Shown: positions 43,534 through 51,410 of the stretch, one piece after another
How positions within the stretch are numbered: position 1 is the stretch's first letter
Layout: each line of letters starts with the position of its first letter
NCBI GenBank assembly: GCA_038534295.1
Contig: JBCAXA010000004.1
Span: 186,001-250,000 of the forward strand
Source of the DNA: JBCAXA01 sp038534295
GTDB taxonomy: Bacteria; Pseudomonadota; Gammaproteobacteria; Steroidobacterales; Woeseiaceae
Reading direction: 5' to 3'
DNA: 64,000 bases
Position numbers and translations under genes: made by a program
Notes under the pieces: model-generated
Told to the model about the DNA's origin: nothing
The model's database searches: none
What the model saw: the letters and a program-made list of their open reading frames with translations, nothing else

Positions 43534-44043
43534 GTGACCGCCACGCTGAAGGAAAAAATCCCGCTGATTGCCCGCAACGAAGGCGTCTGGGACGGGTACT
43601 ACCGCTACTACGACATCGCCGGCGACAAAGTCGATGAACACAAATCACGGCTGATTTGTCGGTTTCCAACGCCGAACGATTACCACCAAACCAACCACTA
43701 CCACTGGGCGGATGGCCGCAGCGAGGTGCGCGACTTTCCGTCGCGGGTCGAAAACCGTCGCCTAATTTTCTACACGGGCATCGAAGGCTGGGCCGCCGAG
43801 GTCGATCTCGATGCAGCGAAGCGGACCATCCTGCTGCACTGGGTGCGCACTGACGAGCCCGATCTCTACCTTTACGAGATGATTCAGATCAGCGATTGCG
43901 GCAATTTCCGGGCTCGAGTCTGGCAGTGGTTCCGCGCCGGCAGACTGTCGGAACGTACGCTGATCGACGAACAGCGGGTGAGCGACAACTGGCGCGATTT
44001 CGACGACCGCGAATTCCGCTACGCCGAACTAGCCAACTTTTAG
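43534..44043 (+). CDS. DUF3598-like lipocalin-fold protein 1
   Basis: This 169-residue cytosolic protein starts at GTG. The pattern NEGVWDGYYRYYDIAGDKVDEHKSRL, a central NHYHWADGRSEVRDF and RVWQWFRAGRLSERTLIDEQRV is that of the DUF3598 N-terminal barrel, a lipocalin-like fold first defined in cyanobacteria. It is a clear paralogue of the protein at 53624-54073, with the same order of motifs (DGRxExxxF, WYVE/LYEM, WFxxGxLxxRTLxxExR). Both are in operons with the shared operator. I infer binding of a hydrophobic substrate or intermediate. No catalytic residues are evident. Confidence 0.65.
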   Translation: MTATLKEKIPLIARNEGVWDGYYRYYDIAGDKVDEHKSRLICRFPTPNDYHQTNHYHWADGRSEVRDFPSRVENRRLIFYTGIEGWAAEVDLDAAKRTILLHWVRTDEPDLYLYEMIQISDCGNFRARVWQWFRAGRLSERTLIDEQRVSDNWRDFDDREFRYAELANF

Positions 44044-44093
44044 GTAACACCGCCGACGCGGCGCGAGAAAGACTCAGCGCCGGTCGCATCAGC

Positions 44094-44723
44094 CTAGAAA
44101 CTGACGCTCGCTAGGTACTCGGCCGCCGCCGCCGCGTCGATCACTTCGGCGTACTTCGCCTGCATGTCAAAGAGATTCGCCTCATGAGGTGACGCGTGCC
44201 GGTCTCCGCACGCATCGCCCACGACCAGCGGTATGAAGCCGTGCGAGACAGCATCGACGCAGGTCGCGCGGACGCAACCGCTGGTCGTCAGGCCCGTCAA
44301 TACGACGGTATCAATTCCCCGCGCCGTCAGCGTCGATGCCAGCGACGTACCAAAGAATGCACTTGGGTACTGCTTGGAGACGATGAGCTCACCCGTCCCC
44401 GGTACCAGGCTGGCCGGCCAGGCGCCCAATGGGTTGCCAGCTTCGAACGACTCGAGCGGCGCGACTTTTTCGAAAAACCGACCACCGTCGCCGGTGCCGG
44501 GCTGATAAACCACGTTGGTGTAGACAACAAAGATACCGTGCTTGCGTGCCGTATCCCGTAACGCGAGCGCGCGCTCGAGCTCGGCATCGACATCCGCGTA
44601 CAGCGGCGATGTCGGTTCGAAATACGCCTGAACGAAATCGATGAGGAGCAGCGCGGCGCGGTCGCCCGGTTGCAGCCGTCCAGCAAACGCTCGTCGATAG
44701 CTAACGTCGAGCGACTCCCCCAT
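44094..44723 (-). CDS. Isochorismatase-family amidohydrolase
   Basis: This 209-residue cysteine hydrolase has the triad Asp29 (LLLIDFVQAYF), Lys117 (VSKQYPSAFFGT) and Cys150 (TGLTTSGCVRATCVDA). The C-terminal GDACGDRHASPHEANLFDMQAKYAEV is the form found in N-carbamoylsarcosine amidase and maleamate amidohydrolase-type members, not in true isochorismatases. It would hydrolyse an amide, releasing ammonia; a maleamate-type substrate would feed the LeuCD-type hydratase. Its start shares one base with the GntR stop (TGATG), so enzyme and regulator are coupled. Confidence 0.88.
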   Translation of the reverse strand: MGESLDVSYRRAFAGRLQPGDRAALLLIDFVQAYFEPTSPLYADVDAELERALALRDTARKHGIFVVYTNVVYQPGTGDGGRFFEKVAPLESFEAGNPLGAWPASLVPGTGELIVSKQYPSAFFGTSLASTLTARGIDTVVLTGLTTSGCVRATCVDAVSHGFIPLVVGDACGDRHASPHEANLFDMQAKYAEVIDAAAAAEYLASVSF

Positions 44724-45526
44724 CAGCGATCGATGACGGTTTCCATCCGGTAGATGAAAAGGTCCGGGTTGTACAGCGCCGTCAGCTTGTCGAGCAGCTT
44801 GTCCTCCGCGTCGTACGCGTAGCGGGTTAGCTTCAGCATCGGTTTGCCAGTGCTGACCCCAAGCCGTCGCGCGACATCGGCATCGGCTCCTTCGGCACTG
44901 AGAAACTGCTCGACCCGGGTAAAGTCGATGCCGTAGCGCTTCAACAGCTCGAGGCGAGGTGTCTTTTCAAGTTGGCTCTTGGTCAAGCGCCGATTGAAGC
45001 CGCGAGTCCACGTAACGTAGTGCGCAAACGGTACGTCCTGCTTGCTGCGCACGCGAATTTGGTGGCACAAGGTCTCGCCGGGCTCGGCACGAAAATCGTC
45101 GGCAACCGCACGCGGTGGCTCACTGAAGTCGAGTTCGATGACCTCGACGCGGGTATCGCGCCACATGTGATCGATCGACTGCATCAACTCGCCGAGCGGC
45201 GCGTGCATCGTGTCCGGCTGATAGCGATAGTCGACGAAGGTGCCGCGGCCGCGGTGCCGCGCGACCATTTTCTTGAGCGCCAACTCATCCAGCGCGCGCC
45301 GTGCGGTGATGCGTGAGACATCGAAGGTCGACGCCAGTTCTTTTTCCGACGGCATACGAGCGCCGCGCGGCAACTCGCCGGACGAAATAGCGTCGTGCAA
45401 CATCGTAAACAGCTGGTAGTAAAGCGGTGTCGGCGACGTCGGATCGATGGACTTGCGATTCAGCCGGTCCAGCGCAAAATTGCTGTCGGTCGGCTCTGCC
45501 ACGTTGGATTGCGTATTCACGGGCAC
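44723..45526 (-). CDS. GntR-family (HutC subfamily) transcriptional regulator
   Basis: This 267-residue regulator has an N-terminal winged helix-turn-helix (about 30-100, LYYQLFTMLHDAISSGELPRGARMPSEKELAS ... SRITARRALDELALKKMVARHRGRGTFV) and a C-terminal UTRA ligand-binding domain (about 115-262). HutC-type repressors bind short AT-rich palindromes with GT...AC ends and release DNA when a pathway intermediate binds the UTRA domain. The shared TTGTTATAA-N2-TTATAACAA sites in this window are the obvious target. The start is GTG. The operon order upstream is small protein then bicupin; the amidase follows. Confidence 0.93.
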   Translation of the reverse strand: MPVNTQSNVAEPTDSNFALDRLNRKSIDPTSPTPLYYQLFTMLHDAISSGELPRGARMPSEKELASTFDVSRITARRALDELALKKMVARHRGRGTFVDYRYQPDTMHAPLGELMQSIDHMWRDTRVEVIELDFSEPPRAVADDFRAEPGETLCHQIRVRSKQDVPFAHYVTWTRGFNRRLTKSQLEKTPRLELLKRYGIDFTRVEQFLSAEGADADVARRLGVSTGKPMLKLTRYAYDAEDKLLDKLTALYNPDLFIYRMETVIDR

Positions 45527-45571
45527 CGGAATTGCAAACCGCGGACGGTTGGAGGGCGACGAAACGCCGTA

Positions 45572-46579
45572 TCAGTCATCGTGGTGATGATGGTGCTTGC
45601 CACTGCGATCGGCGTTCAGAAACCGATACATCTGTTTCGACAGCATGTCAGTCTGCGGGTGATCGAGATAGGCCGGCGATTCGAAATCCTCCGGCAACAC
45701 CGCGCCATCGGCCTGACCCACCGGGCCGTGCGGATGGTTGTGACCACCGGCCGCGGCGACCCACTTAAACAGCTGTGGTCGCTGGCGATAAAGAAAGGCG
45801 GCGGCACGCTGCAGGTTCTCATCGGGGTTCGACCACGGGTTGAAATGAAAGTAGTTGTGCAGTTTCGAGTCCGTGCGCCCAAGGGCAATACAGCCGAGCT
45901 TGCTCCGGAACGAGCCGTGGTTGATGTACGGCGGGCGCCAGAAATAGCCGCCCGTCGGCAGATCGCCAAACTGCATCATCCAGCTCGTACCCCAAATGTG
46001 ATAACTCTCTTCGGCGCAGTCGTGGTAACTAATGTTGTCCTGCATGAACTCCGGCGACATCATGTACAGGAACGTCATTGCTTCGGTCAGCGGATCGAAA
46101 CGCAACAGCTTGATCATGCAGCCGGACGCCACCGACGGCGAGACGATCGAGCCGCTGCTCCACGGCGGGTCGTTGTACGAGTTTACCGACACGTAACCGC
46201 TGCCAAGCGCAAGCTCGTGGCTGGCATCGGACTCGACAAAGTTAGGCTCCGAATCGTTGCAGAACAATAACGCCTCGCAACCGTCATCGACTTTGATTGC
46301 GGGCGTGCTGTGACCGGCCGGGATGAACAAATAATGCCCTTCGACGAGAGTCTCATCGCCGTAGGTCATCGAACCGGACAAAAGAAACAGTTCGGTGTCG
46401 CTGTAGCTGAGGCCCGGTGGTCGCGAATAACCGTTGTTGAACCGCACCTTCAGCGAGCAGGCGCCGGTATCTACGTCCAAGGACAATGTTTTGTATTCCG
46501 AACCGACGAAGCCAAGGAGACGAAACGGTTTGTAGCCTTCGTTCAGTTCGACGAACGGCTCGATATGGGGTCTGGCCAT
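45572..46579 (-). CDS. Bicupin protein (DUF4437-like) with His-rich C-terminus
   Basis: This 335-residue protein has two cupin barrels. The first (about 50-115) has YSDTELFLLSGSMTYGDETLVEGHYLFIPAGHSTP with Glu and His metal-ligand candidates. The second (about 190-265) has AEESYHIWGTSWMMQFGDLPTGGYFWRPPYINHGSF. It ends in a natural His/Asp-rich tail (KHHHHHDD), which might bind metal. Cupins of this type include dioxygenases and isomerases; the reaction is unknown. It follows the small protein by 16 bases and precedes the GntR gene by 45, so it is in the regulator operon. Confidence 0.75.
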   Translation of the reverse strand: MARPHIEPFVELNEGYKPFRLLGFVGSEYKTLSLDVDTGACSLKVRFNNGYSRPPGLSYSDTELFLLSGSMTYGDETLVEGHYLFIPAGHSTPAIKVDDGCEALLFCNDSEPNFVESDASHELALGSGYVSVNSYNDPPWSSGSIVSPSVASGCMIKLLRFDPLTEAMTFLYMMSPEFMQDNISYHDCAEESYHIWGTSWMMQFGDLPTGGYFWRPPYINHGSFRSKLGCIALGRTDSKLHNYFHFNPWSNPDENLQRAAAFLYRQRPQLFKWVAAAGGHNHPHGPVGQADGAVLPEDFESPAYLDHPQTDMLSKQMYRFLNADRSGKHHHHHDD

Positions 46580-46595
46580 CGCTTATCTCCGCCGG

Positions 46596-46868
46596 CTACC
46601 AGACAACCTTCATCGCATCGTCGCGATCGGGTTTGGTTGGCAACTCTTCTTCGGTAATGACGCGGCGCATGTCGCCGGTAACGTTGAAGCCTTTGGTCGA
46701 TACGATGCGCAGGAACTCCGCGTACCACTTTTCGCGCTCAGGCGTGAGCGCCGTTTGCTCGTCGATGATAGCTTGGTAGCGCTGTTCTTGAGACGCAATC
46801 TCTTCGGTCAGCCATTCTTCGGCTTGCTTGGATCGCGGCGGCTTGTGGTCCTGGACGTTTTTGCTCAT
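46596..46868 (-). CDS. Small charged protein of unknown function, first gene of the regulator operon
   Basis: This 90-residue soluble protein starts at the ATG at 46868; a TTG fifteen codons upstream is less likely. It is rich in Lys, Glu and Gln, and mostly helical (KQAEEWLTEEIASQEQRYQAIIDEQ), with a short C-terminal strand region (TKGFNVTGDMRRVITEEELP). I recognise no family. It might be a small subunit or partner of the bicupin encoded 16 bases downstream. An operator-like site lies 64-83 bases upstream of the ATG. Confidence 0.65.
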   Translation of the reverse strand: MSKNVQDHKPPRSKQAEEWLTEEIASQEQRYQAIIDEQTALTPEREKWYAEFLRIVSTKGFNVTGDMRRVITEEELPTKPDRDDAMKVVW

Positions 46869-46931
46869 CGCTGGGCCCTTACGAGGACAGGTCGCTGCCA
46901 CCGCATAAGACAACGCGGTGGAAATGTCTTA

Positions 46932-46951
46932 ACCTTAGGACAATATAACAA
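46932..46951. promoter_or_regulatory. Regulon operator, site 4 (regulator operon; one good half)
   Basis: The right arm ATATAACAA (46943-46951) matches TTATAACAA at 8 of 9 positions. The left arm (46932-46940) is poor (4 of 9). It is placed like site 1 relative to the start codon, suggesting autoregulation, but it is weaker evidence than sites 1, 3 and 6. Confidence 0.45.
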
Positions 46952-46987
46952 CCTGCGCAAGCGAGCGCCGATCGGGCACGCGCCGGC

Positions 46988-47545
46988 TCAAATCGACTCG
47001 ATCGCGTCGTCGTCGTCCGTTGAATCGGCGTCGCGACCACCGTAAAGCTGGATCAGCATGTGCAGCTCGCGTGCGTTGGACGCAAGGGTGTACGCATAGA
47101 ACACGAACGACGCCATCATGACGATGACCATCATGATGGCGATTGCGAGGCGCGTTTGGCCGCCAAACAAGTCGAGGCCTAAACGCAGCAGCGCGCCGTC
47201 CGATAGCTCGTTGACGAGCGCCACAACCGCGACCGGAATCGTAATGTTGACGACCACCATTTGCCGAAAAGCCGACGACGCCATTTCCCGGTTGATGCGT
47301 GCGCGTATCGTGAGATCGGCCAAGCTGGCGCGGGCTAGACCCGGCAGCGCGGTCCGCAAGTACCGCGCGCACGAACTCGCTTCCATACGCTCGAGACGGT
47401 CGCGTCGCAGCCACGGCGCAGCGCCGAAGAGCAGCAGCGACAGCGTGGCGGCGCGACGCCACGTCGGCAGCAGTCGATTGGCCGTTTGCCAGACCGTATG
47501 GGTCGACGGGTCAGTGATCGAATCGTCGGTAACGGGCTTGATCAT
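46988..47545 (-). CDS. Membrane protein of unknown function
   Basis: This 185-residue protein has two or three hydrophobic helices (about 37-48, 94-112 and 132-152, the last AIAIMMVIVMMASFVFYAYTL) and a short acidic C-terminal tail (DADSTDDDDAIESI). There is no signal peptide. I recognise no family. It lies between the regulator operon and the divergent amine oxidase gene; it may belong to the regulon only by position, since I see no convincing operator in front of it. Confidence 0.6.
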   Translation of the reverse strand: MIKPVTDDSITDPSTHTVWQTANRLLPTWRRAATLSLLLFGAAPWLRRDRLERMEASSCARYLRTALPGLARASLADLTIRARINREMASSAFRQMVVVNITIPVAVVALVNELSDGALLRLGLDLFGGQTRLAIAIMMVIVMMASFVFYAYTLASNARELHMLIQLYGGRDADSTDDDDAIESI

Positions 47546-47650
47546 CTTTTTTGCCGAGCGCCTTTATACGGCCCAGTCGATTGATCAATATCTTAACGAC
47601 AGTCTGCCGCATTCGCTTGGTTGGCGGTCATCGCCGAGGGAGGCCTTGTT

Positions 47651-49069
47651 ATGATATTGCGCACGACTCCGGTTACGCGGCTTAATCGGCGCCAGATAAT
47701 CGGCGGGCTCGGTGCACTCACGGTCGCCGGCTGCGCGGTGCGACCGCCAGCGAACGCTGTTGATGTCGTCATCATTGGCGCCGGACTGGCGGGCCTGACC
47801 GCGGCGGAACGGCTACAGAGAGACGGCGCCAAAGTTGTCGTACTGGAGGCGACCGACCGAGTCGGCGGGCGGATGTATACCGCCCGTGACCTGCCAGACC
47901 GCGGCGAATACGGCGGGATTCAGATCGGTGACACGTATATCGAAATGCGCGCTTTGGCGGAACGCCACGGGATTGCCATCGACGCCTTTCCGCATCGCTT
48001 CCCGCCGCCGGTCTACGCCGTCGGCGAGACCCTGGTTGCACCCGCGGACTGGGCGACGTCACCGGCGAATCCGTTGGGCGATGACTTGCGTTCGGTTGTG
48101 CCGTCGCGGCTGCTCGGTCATGTGCTGGCACCGCACAACCCACTGCAGACAGTAACCGACTGGGCCGATCCGAGGTTTGTCGAACACGACCAATCGATAG
48201 CGTCGCAACTGCTGACCCATGGCGCGGCCGGTCCGGCGCTCGAACTGATTCGGGTCAACGCCAACTACAATTCGCTCGCCGAGGTTTCAGCGATAAACGT
48301 CTGGCGCGGTCAGCTGCTACGCCGCCAAGCATCGCGCGCTGACGTCATTCCGGCCGGCAGCGACGCGTTGCCAAACGCCGTTGCCGAGGCGCTCGGCGGC
48401 GCCGTCGTTCTGGAAACACCGGTCGCCCGTATCAGCGCGGGTAGCCGCAGTCTTGGCGTCGAAACCACACGCGGCGATCAATGGCGCGCCGATCACGTGA
48501 TTGTTACAGCGCCACCGGCAGCGGCCGCCGGTATTGCGCTGGATGTAGACGGCGGCAGCCAACGACAAGCGGCCTTGCAAACGCTGCCGTACACAGCCAT
48601 CACCCAACTGTTCATCGACACGCCGCCGTTCTGGGAGGTTGACGGCCTGCCACCACACCTCTGGACCGACGGGCGCTTCGAGCGCTGGTTCCCGCGCATC
48701 GATGCGACCTCGGGCGACATTGTCGGCTTCAAAGTCTGGTTGAACGGCGCCGGTGCCCTGCGTGCCGAGCAAGGTTCAGAGGCGGCCATCATCGCCGCCG
48801 TGCAACGAACGCTGGCGACATTGCGACCGGCATCGAACGGCGAGGCTACGCTCGCTCGACGGTTCAGTTGGCAGTCCGGCATGGCGTACCAAAACGGTGC
48901 CTATCCAGAGTGGCCGGCCGGGAACACCGCAGCGCTTGCCAACGAGTTGCGCCGGCCGCTGGGCCGGGTGCATTTTGCGGGCGACTATACCGCCGCGCGC
49001 ATGACCGGCATGGAGGCGGCCGTCGAGTCGGGCGTGCGTGCCGCTAACGCAGTGCTGGCCGTCGCGTAG
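47651..49069 (+). CDS. FAD-dependent amine oxidase, Tat/lipoprotein type
   Basis: This 472-residue protein starts at the ATG at 47651 behind a GGGAGG site. The N-terminus has a twin-arginine motif (NRRQIIGG, Arg13-Arg14) and a lipobox ending at Cys28 (TVAGC), suggesting folded export and lipid anchoring. It has the FAD dinucleotide fold VVIIGAGLAGLTAAERL (39-55), the GGRMYTARD motif of flavin monoamine oxidases and the C-terminal FAGDYTAARMTGMEAAVESG FAD contact. It would oxidise an amine or related C-N bond in the periplasm. Confidence 0.88.
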   Translation: MILRTTPVTRLNRRQIIGGLGALTVAGCAVRPPANAVDVVIIGAGLAGLTAAERLQRDGAKVVVLEATDRVGGRMYTARDLPDRGEYGGIQIGDTYIEMRALAERHGIAIDAFPHRFPPPVYAVGETLVAPADWATSPANPLGDDLRSVVPSRLLGHVLAPHNPLQTVTDWADPRFVEHDQSIASQLLTHGAAGPALELIRVNANYNSLAEVSAINVWRGQLLRRQASRADVIPAGSDALPNAVAEALGGAVVLETPVARISAGSRSLGVETTRGDQWRADHVIVTAPPAAAAGIALDVDGGSQRQAALQTLPYTAITQLFIDTPPFWEVDGLPPHLWTDGRFERWFPRIDATSGDIVGFKVWLNGAGALRAEQGSEAAIIAAVQRTLATLRPASNGEATLARRFSWQSGMAYQNGAYPEWPAGNTAALANELRRPLGRVHFAGDYTAARMTGMEAAVESGVRAANAVLAVA

Positions 49070-49136
49070 CGTTCAACGACACTGCTACACCGCCCGCGGC
49101 ACGCCGGTTGCGGGACTTGCCGCTTGCGAACGGCGT

Positions 49137-49481
49137 CTACCGCTGCCAAAGGCCGTGATGGATATCGCCCTGGATGTAGATAGCGAAGCTGCCATGGCCG
49201 GGAATCGCCAACGGTGGATGCGCTATCTCGGCGCCCGCCTCGACCGCCGCTGCAACGGCCGCGTCGATATCGTCCACCAGCCAATACGGCCTAACCACCG
49301 GTTGCTCGGTCTCATGCATAGGTGCACGCACGCCGACCAGGCCGCCGCCCGGCAACGCGGCAGTCCGCGCATTACCGAGGCCGGGATCGGGCGCGCCGAA
49401 CTGCACCGAATTGGCCGCTGCGTAAGTGGCACACACGGCGTCGACTTGCTCAGTAACGATTTCGAGGTAGTGGATCTGCAT
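49137..49481 (-). CDS. VOC-family (glyoxalase-like) protein
   Basis: This 114-residue protein has a single VOC domain: HYLEIVTEQVDAVCATYAAA opening, PYWLVDDIDAAVAAAVEAGAEI and the closing GSFAIYIQGDIHHGLW. VOC proteins use a metal on paired beta-alpha-beta-beta-beta modules for isomerase, dioxygenase or lyase chemistry; some have no catalytic role. The metal ligands are not clear here. It is downstream of the nitrilase-like gene on the same strand with a 95-base gap. Confidence 0.82.
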   Translation of the reverse strand: MQIHYLEIVTEQVDAVCATYAAANSVQFGAPDPGLGNARTAALPGGGLVGVRAPMHETEQPVVRPYWLVDDIDAAVAAAVEAGAEIAHPPLAIPGHGSFAIYIQGDIHHGLWQR

Positions 49482-49576
49482 GTCTGTTGCGCCTCCCGCT
49501 GTCGATGAATGCTGCCGCCAAACGCCGTTGGCACCGTTGCGTCAAAGCTGAGCACGTATACCATGCGTGCCCGACC

Positions 49577-50623
49577 TTAGATCAAGCCGCGTTTGGCGAG
49601 CTGGGCAATGGTCTTGCGCTGGGTGTCGGTAAAATGACCGCGCTCTGGCACCGTCGGATTGCCGTCCGCATCGAGCAAGGTGTTGGCTGGATAGACCGGC
49701 AGATCTTCGACCGCCAGCGCGATCAGCTCTGTGCGCTGCCGACTCAACACGTTGCTCATGCCCGGCCGGCGGCGCCAACGGCGTAGCGCGGCGATGTCGA
49801 GCTCGGCACTGGCAACGATACTTTCACCGAAGCCGGCGCTGGCTAGCACCCTGCCCTGATAGTCGACGATTTTCGACATGCCGTCGGTTGACTCGGCCGG
49901 TATGCCGATGTCGTCAATACCGGCGGAATTTGCCGACACGACGTACACCGAATTTTCGAACGCGCGCGCGCGCTTGGCGATATCTTTCGGTGTCGGATCG
50001 GGACTGCCGATTTCGCTGGTCGAATGGACAATGACCTCGGCGCCGCGCAGCGCCAATGCGCGCGTGATCTCTGGATACAGAATCTCTTCCGATGCGACCG
50101 CAGCAAGTCGGCCGATGTCGCTGTCGACAACGGGAAACAGCGCGTCAACCCCGTACACATCGATGTAACGATCCAAGACATCGTGTGGCGTTGGCGCAAA
50201 CATCGACACGAGGCGCCGATAGGTCAGCAACCGAGCGCCGCTGGGCGCAAAAACGAAGCAGGCTTGAAAGTACAGACCGGGGAAATGCGGGTCTGTTTCG
50301 TAAGCGTTACCGGCAAGATAAACGTCGTGACGTTCCGCGATGCCGGCCAGCGCTCGGTACTCCGGACCACCATCGGCCAGTGCGGCTTTCGCGCACCATT
50401 CGGCAATCGACTCACCCATCGGAAAGCCCGACAGAAAATATTCGGGCAATACGACGAGGCGCGTGTCCGAACCGATAAATCGTTTTGCGGCGCCGATCTG
50501 GCGGTCAATGCGCGCAATCGTCGCGAGCATCGCAGCACGAGCCGCGTCGACATCAAGCGCGTTGACGCCGCGACACCGAGTCTGCAGCGCCAGCGCGTGG
50601 AACGCGTTCGTTGTGTTTGACAT
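49577..50623 (-). CDS. Carbon-nitrogen hydrolase homologue with Cys-to-Ser active site
   Basis: This 348-residue protein has the nitrilase-superfamily fold with catalytic Glu61 in VVLPEYFLSG. The lysine position is Arg137 (TYRRLVSM), and the nucleophile position, normally GVxICYD, reads AAVASEEILYPE, putting Ser178 where Cys belongs. The rest of that motif (PEITRALALRGAEVI) is well conserved, so this is substitution rather than misalignment. The protein is probably non-hydrolytic or has altered chemistry. A regulon operator lies in the divergent region to the NicO-like gene, 33 bases from its ATG. Confidence 0.82.
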   Translation of the reverse strand: MSNTTNAFHALALQTRCRGVNALDVDAARAAMLATIARIDRQIGAAKRFIGSDTRLVVLPEYFLSGFPMGESIAEWCAKAALADGGPEYRALAGIAERHDVYLAGNAYETDPHFPGLYFQACFVFAPSGARLLTYRRLVSMFAPTPHDVLDRYIDVYGVDALFPVVDSDIGRLAAVASEEILYPEITRALALRGAEVIVHSTSEIGSPDPTPKDIAKRARAFENSVYVVSANSAGIDDIGIPAESTDGMSKIVDYQGRVLASAGFGESIVASAELDIAALRRWRRRPGMSNVLSRQRTELIALAVEDLPVYPANTLLDADGNPTVPERGHFTDTQRKTIAQLAKRGLI

Positions 50624-50655
50624 CGACTCCTCCGGCCGGTCTCGGTGCCGGCGAA

Positions 50656-50675
50656 TTGTATTAAAGATATAACTT
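50656..50675. promoter_or_regulatory. Regulon operator, site 5 (nitrilase-like / NicO-like)
   Basis: TTGTATTAA-AG-ATATAACTT matches the consensus at 13 of 18 arm positions with the exact 2-base spacer. It is in the middle of the 66-base divergent region. The match is weaker than sites 1, 3 and 6, but placement and spacing are right. Confidence 0.55.
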
Positions 50676-50689
50676 TTCTACACTGCCGT

Positions 50690-51406
50690 ATGCCCTGGCT
50701 CAGTCCCGACATCGCGCTGTTGCTGGTCACCGCAGCAAGCATCGGCTTCGTGCACACGCTGGTCGGGCCCGATCATTATCTGCCGTTCATCGCGCTCGCG
50801 CGCGACCGTGGCTGGAGTCGATTGCGTACGCTGCGACTCGCCGCGATTTGCGGCGTTGGCCATTGCACGGGCTCGGTCGCACTCGGCGTTGCCGGTATCG
50901 CACTGGGACTGGGTCTTGCGGGTCTCGAAAACACCGAGGCGATTCGCGGCGACATTGCAGCGTGGGTGTTGCTCGGCTTCGCGTTGGCCTATCTCGTGTA
51001 CTCGGTCCGCGTTTGGCGACGCGGCCGCGTCCACAGTCATGCGCACGTGCACGCAGACGGCACCGTGCACACCCACCCGCACAGTCACGCCAGCGAACAC
51101 AGCCACGCCCACGCACCGGCGTCGGCGAAGCCGCTCTACGTCGCTTTGTTTGTGATCTTCGTGCTCGGTCCGTGCGAAGCGCTGATTCCGCTGCTGATGT
51201 ACCCGGCCGCTGCTATGAACGTCACGGCTGTCGTCGCTGTCGCGGTGGTGTTCTCCGTCGCTACTGTCGCAACGATGCTGGCCGCGGTGTGGCTCGGTAT
51301 GACCGGCGCGCAGCGGTTTGCCGTTCGCTTGCCGGTCGGTGCCTCCGGCGTCATTGCCGCAACGATGATTGGCGCCTGCGCCAGCGCCATGCTGCTCGGC
51401 CTGTAG
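50690..51406 (+). CDS. NicO/RcnA-type nickel-cobalt transporter homologue
   Basis: This 238-residue inner-membrane protein starts at the ATG at 50690 and has about six helices. The helix-I signature is FVHTLVGPDHYLPF (H-x4-D-H type, as in the NicO/RcnA and UreH groups). The second signature is GVGHCTGSVALGVAG. A cytoplasmic loop very rich in His (about 118-157) is typical for binding Ni or Co. It could supply metal to, or remove it from, the VOC and cupin enzymes of the regulon. The two-domain VOC gene follows after 4 bases. Confidence 0.78.
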   Translation: MPWLSPDIALLLVTAASIGFVHTLVGPDHYLPFIALARDRGWSRLRTLRLAAICGVGHCTGSVALGVAGIALGLGLAGLENTEAIRGDIAAWVLLGFALAYLVYSVRVWRRGRVHSHAHVHADGTVHTHPHSHASEHSHAHAPASAKPLYVALFVIFVLGPCEALIPLLMYPAAAMNVTAVVAVAVVFSVATVATMLAAVWLGMTGAQRFAVRLPVGASGVIAATMIGACASAMLLGL

Positions 51407-51410
51407 CGCG

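Noticed and set aside
47646..47665. TTGTTATGA at the start of the amine oxidase gene
   Set aside because: It overlaps the ATG, and the second arm is unlike the operator; probably coincidental.
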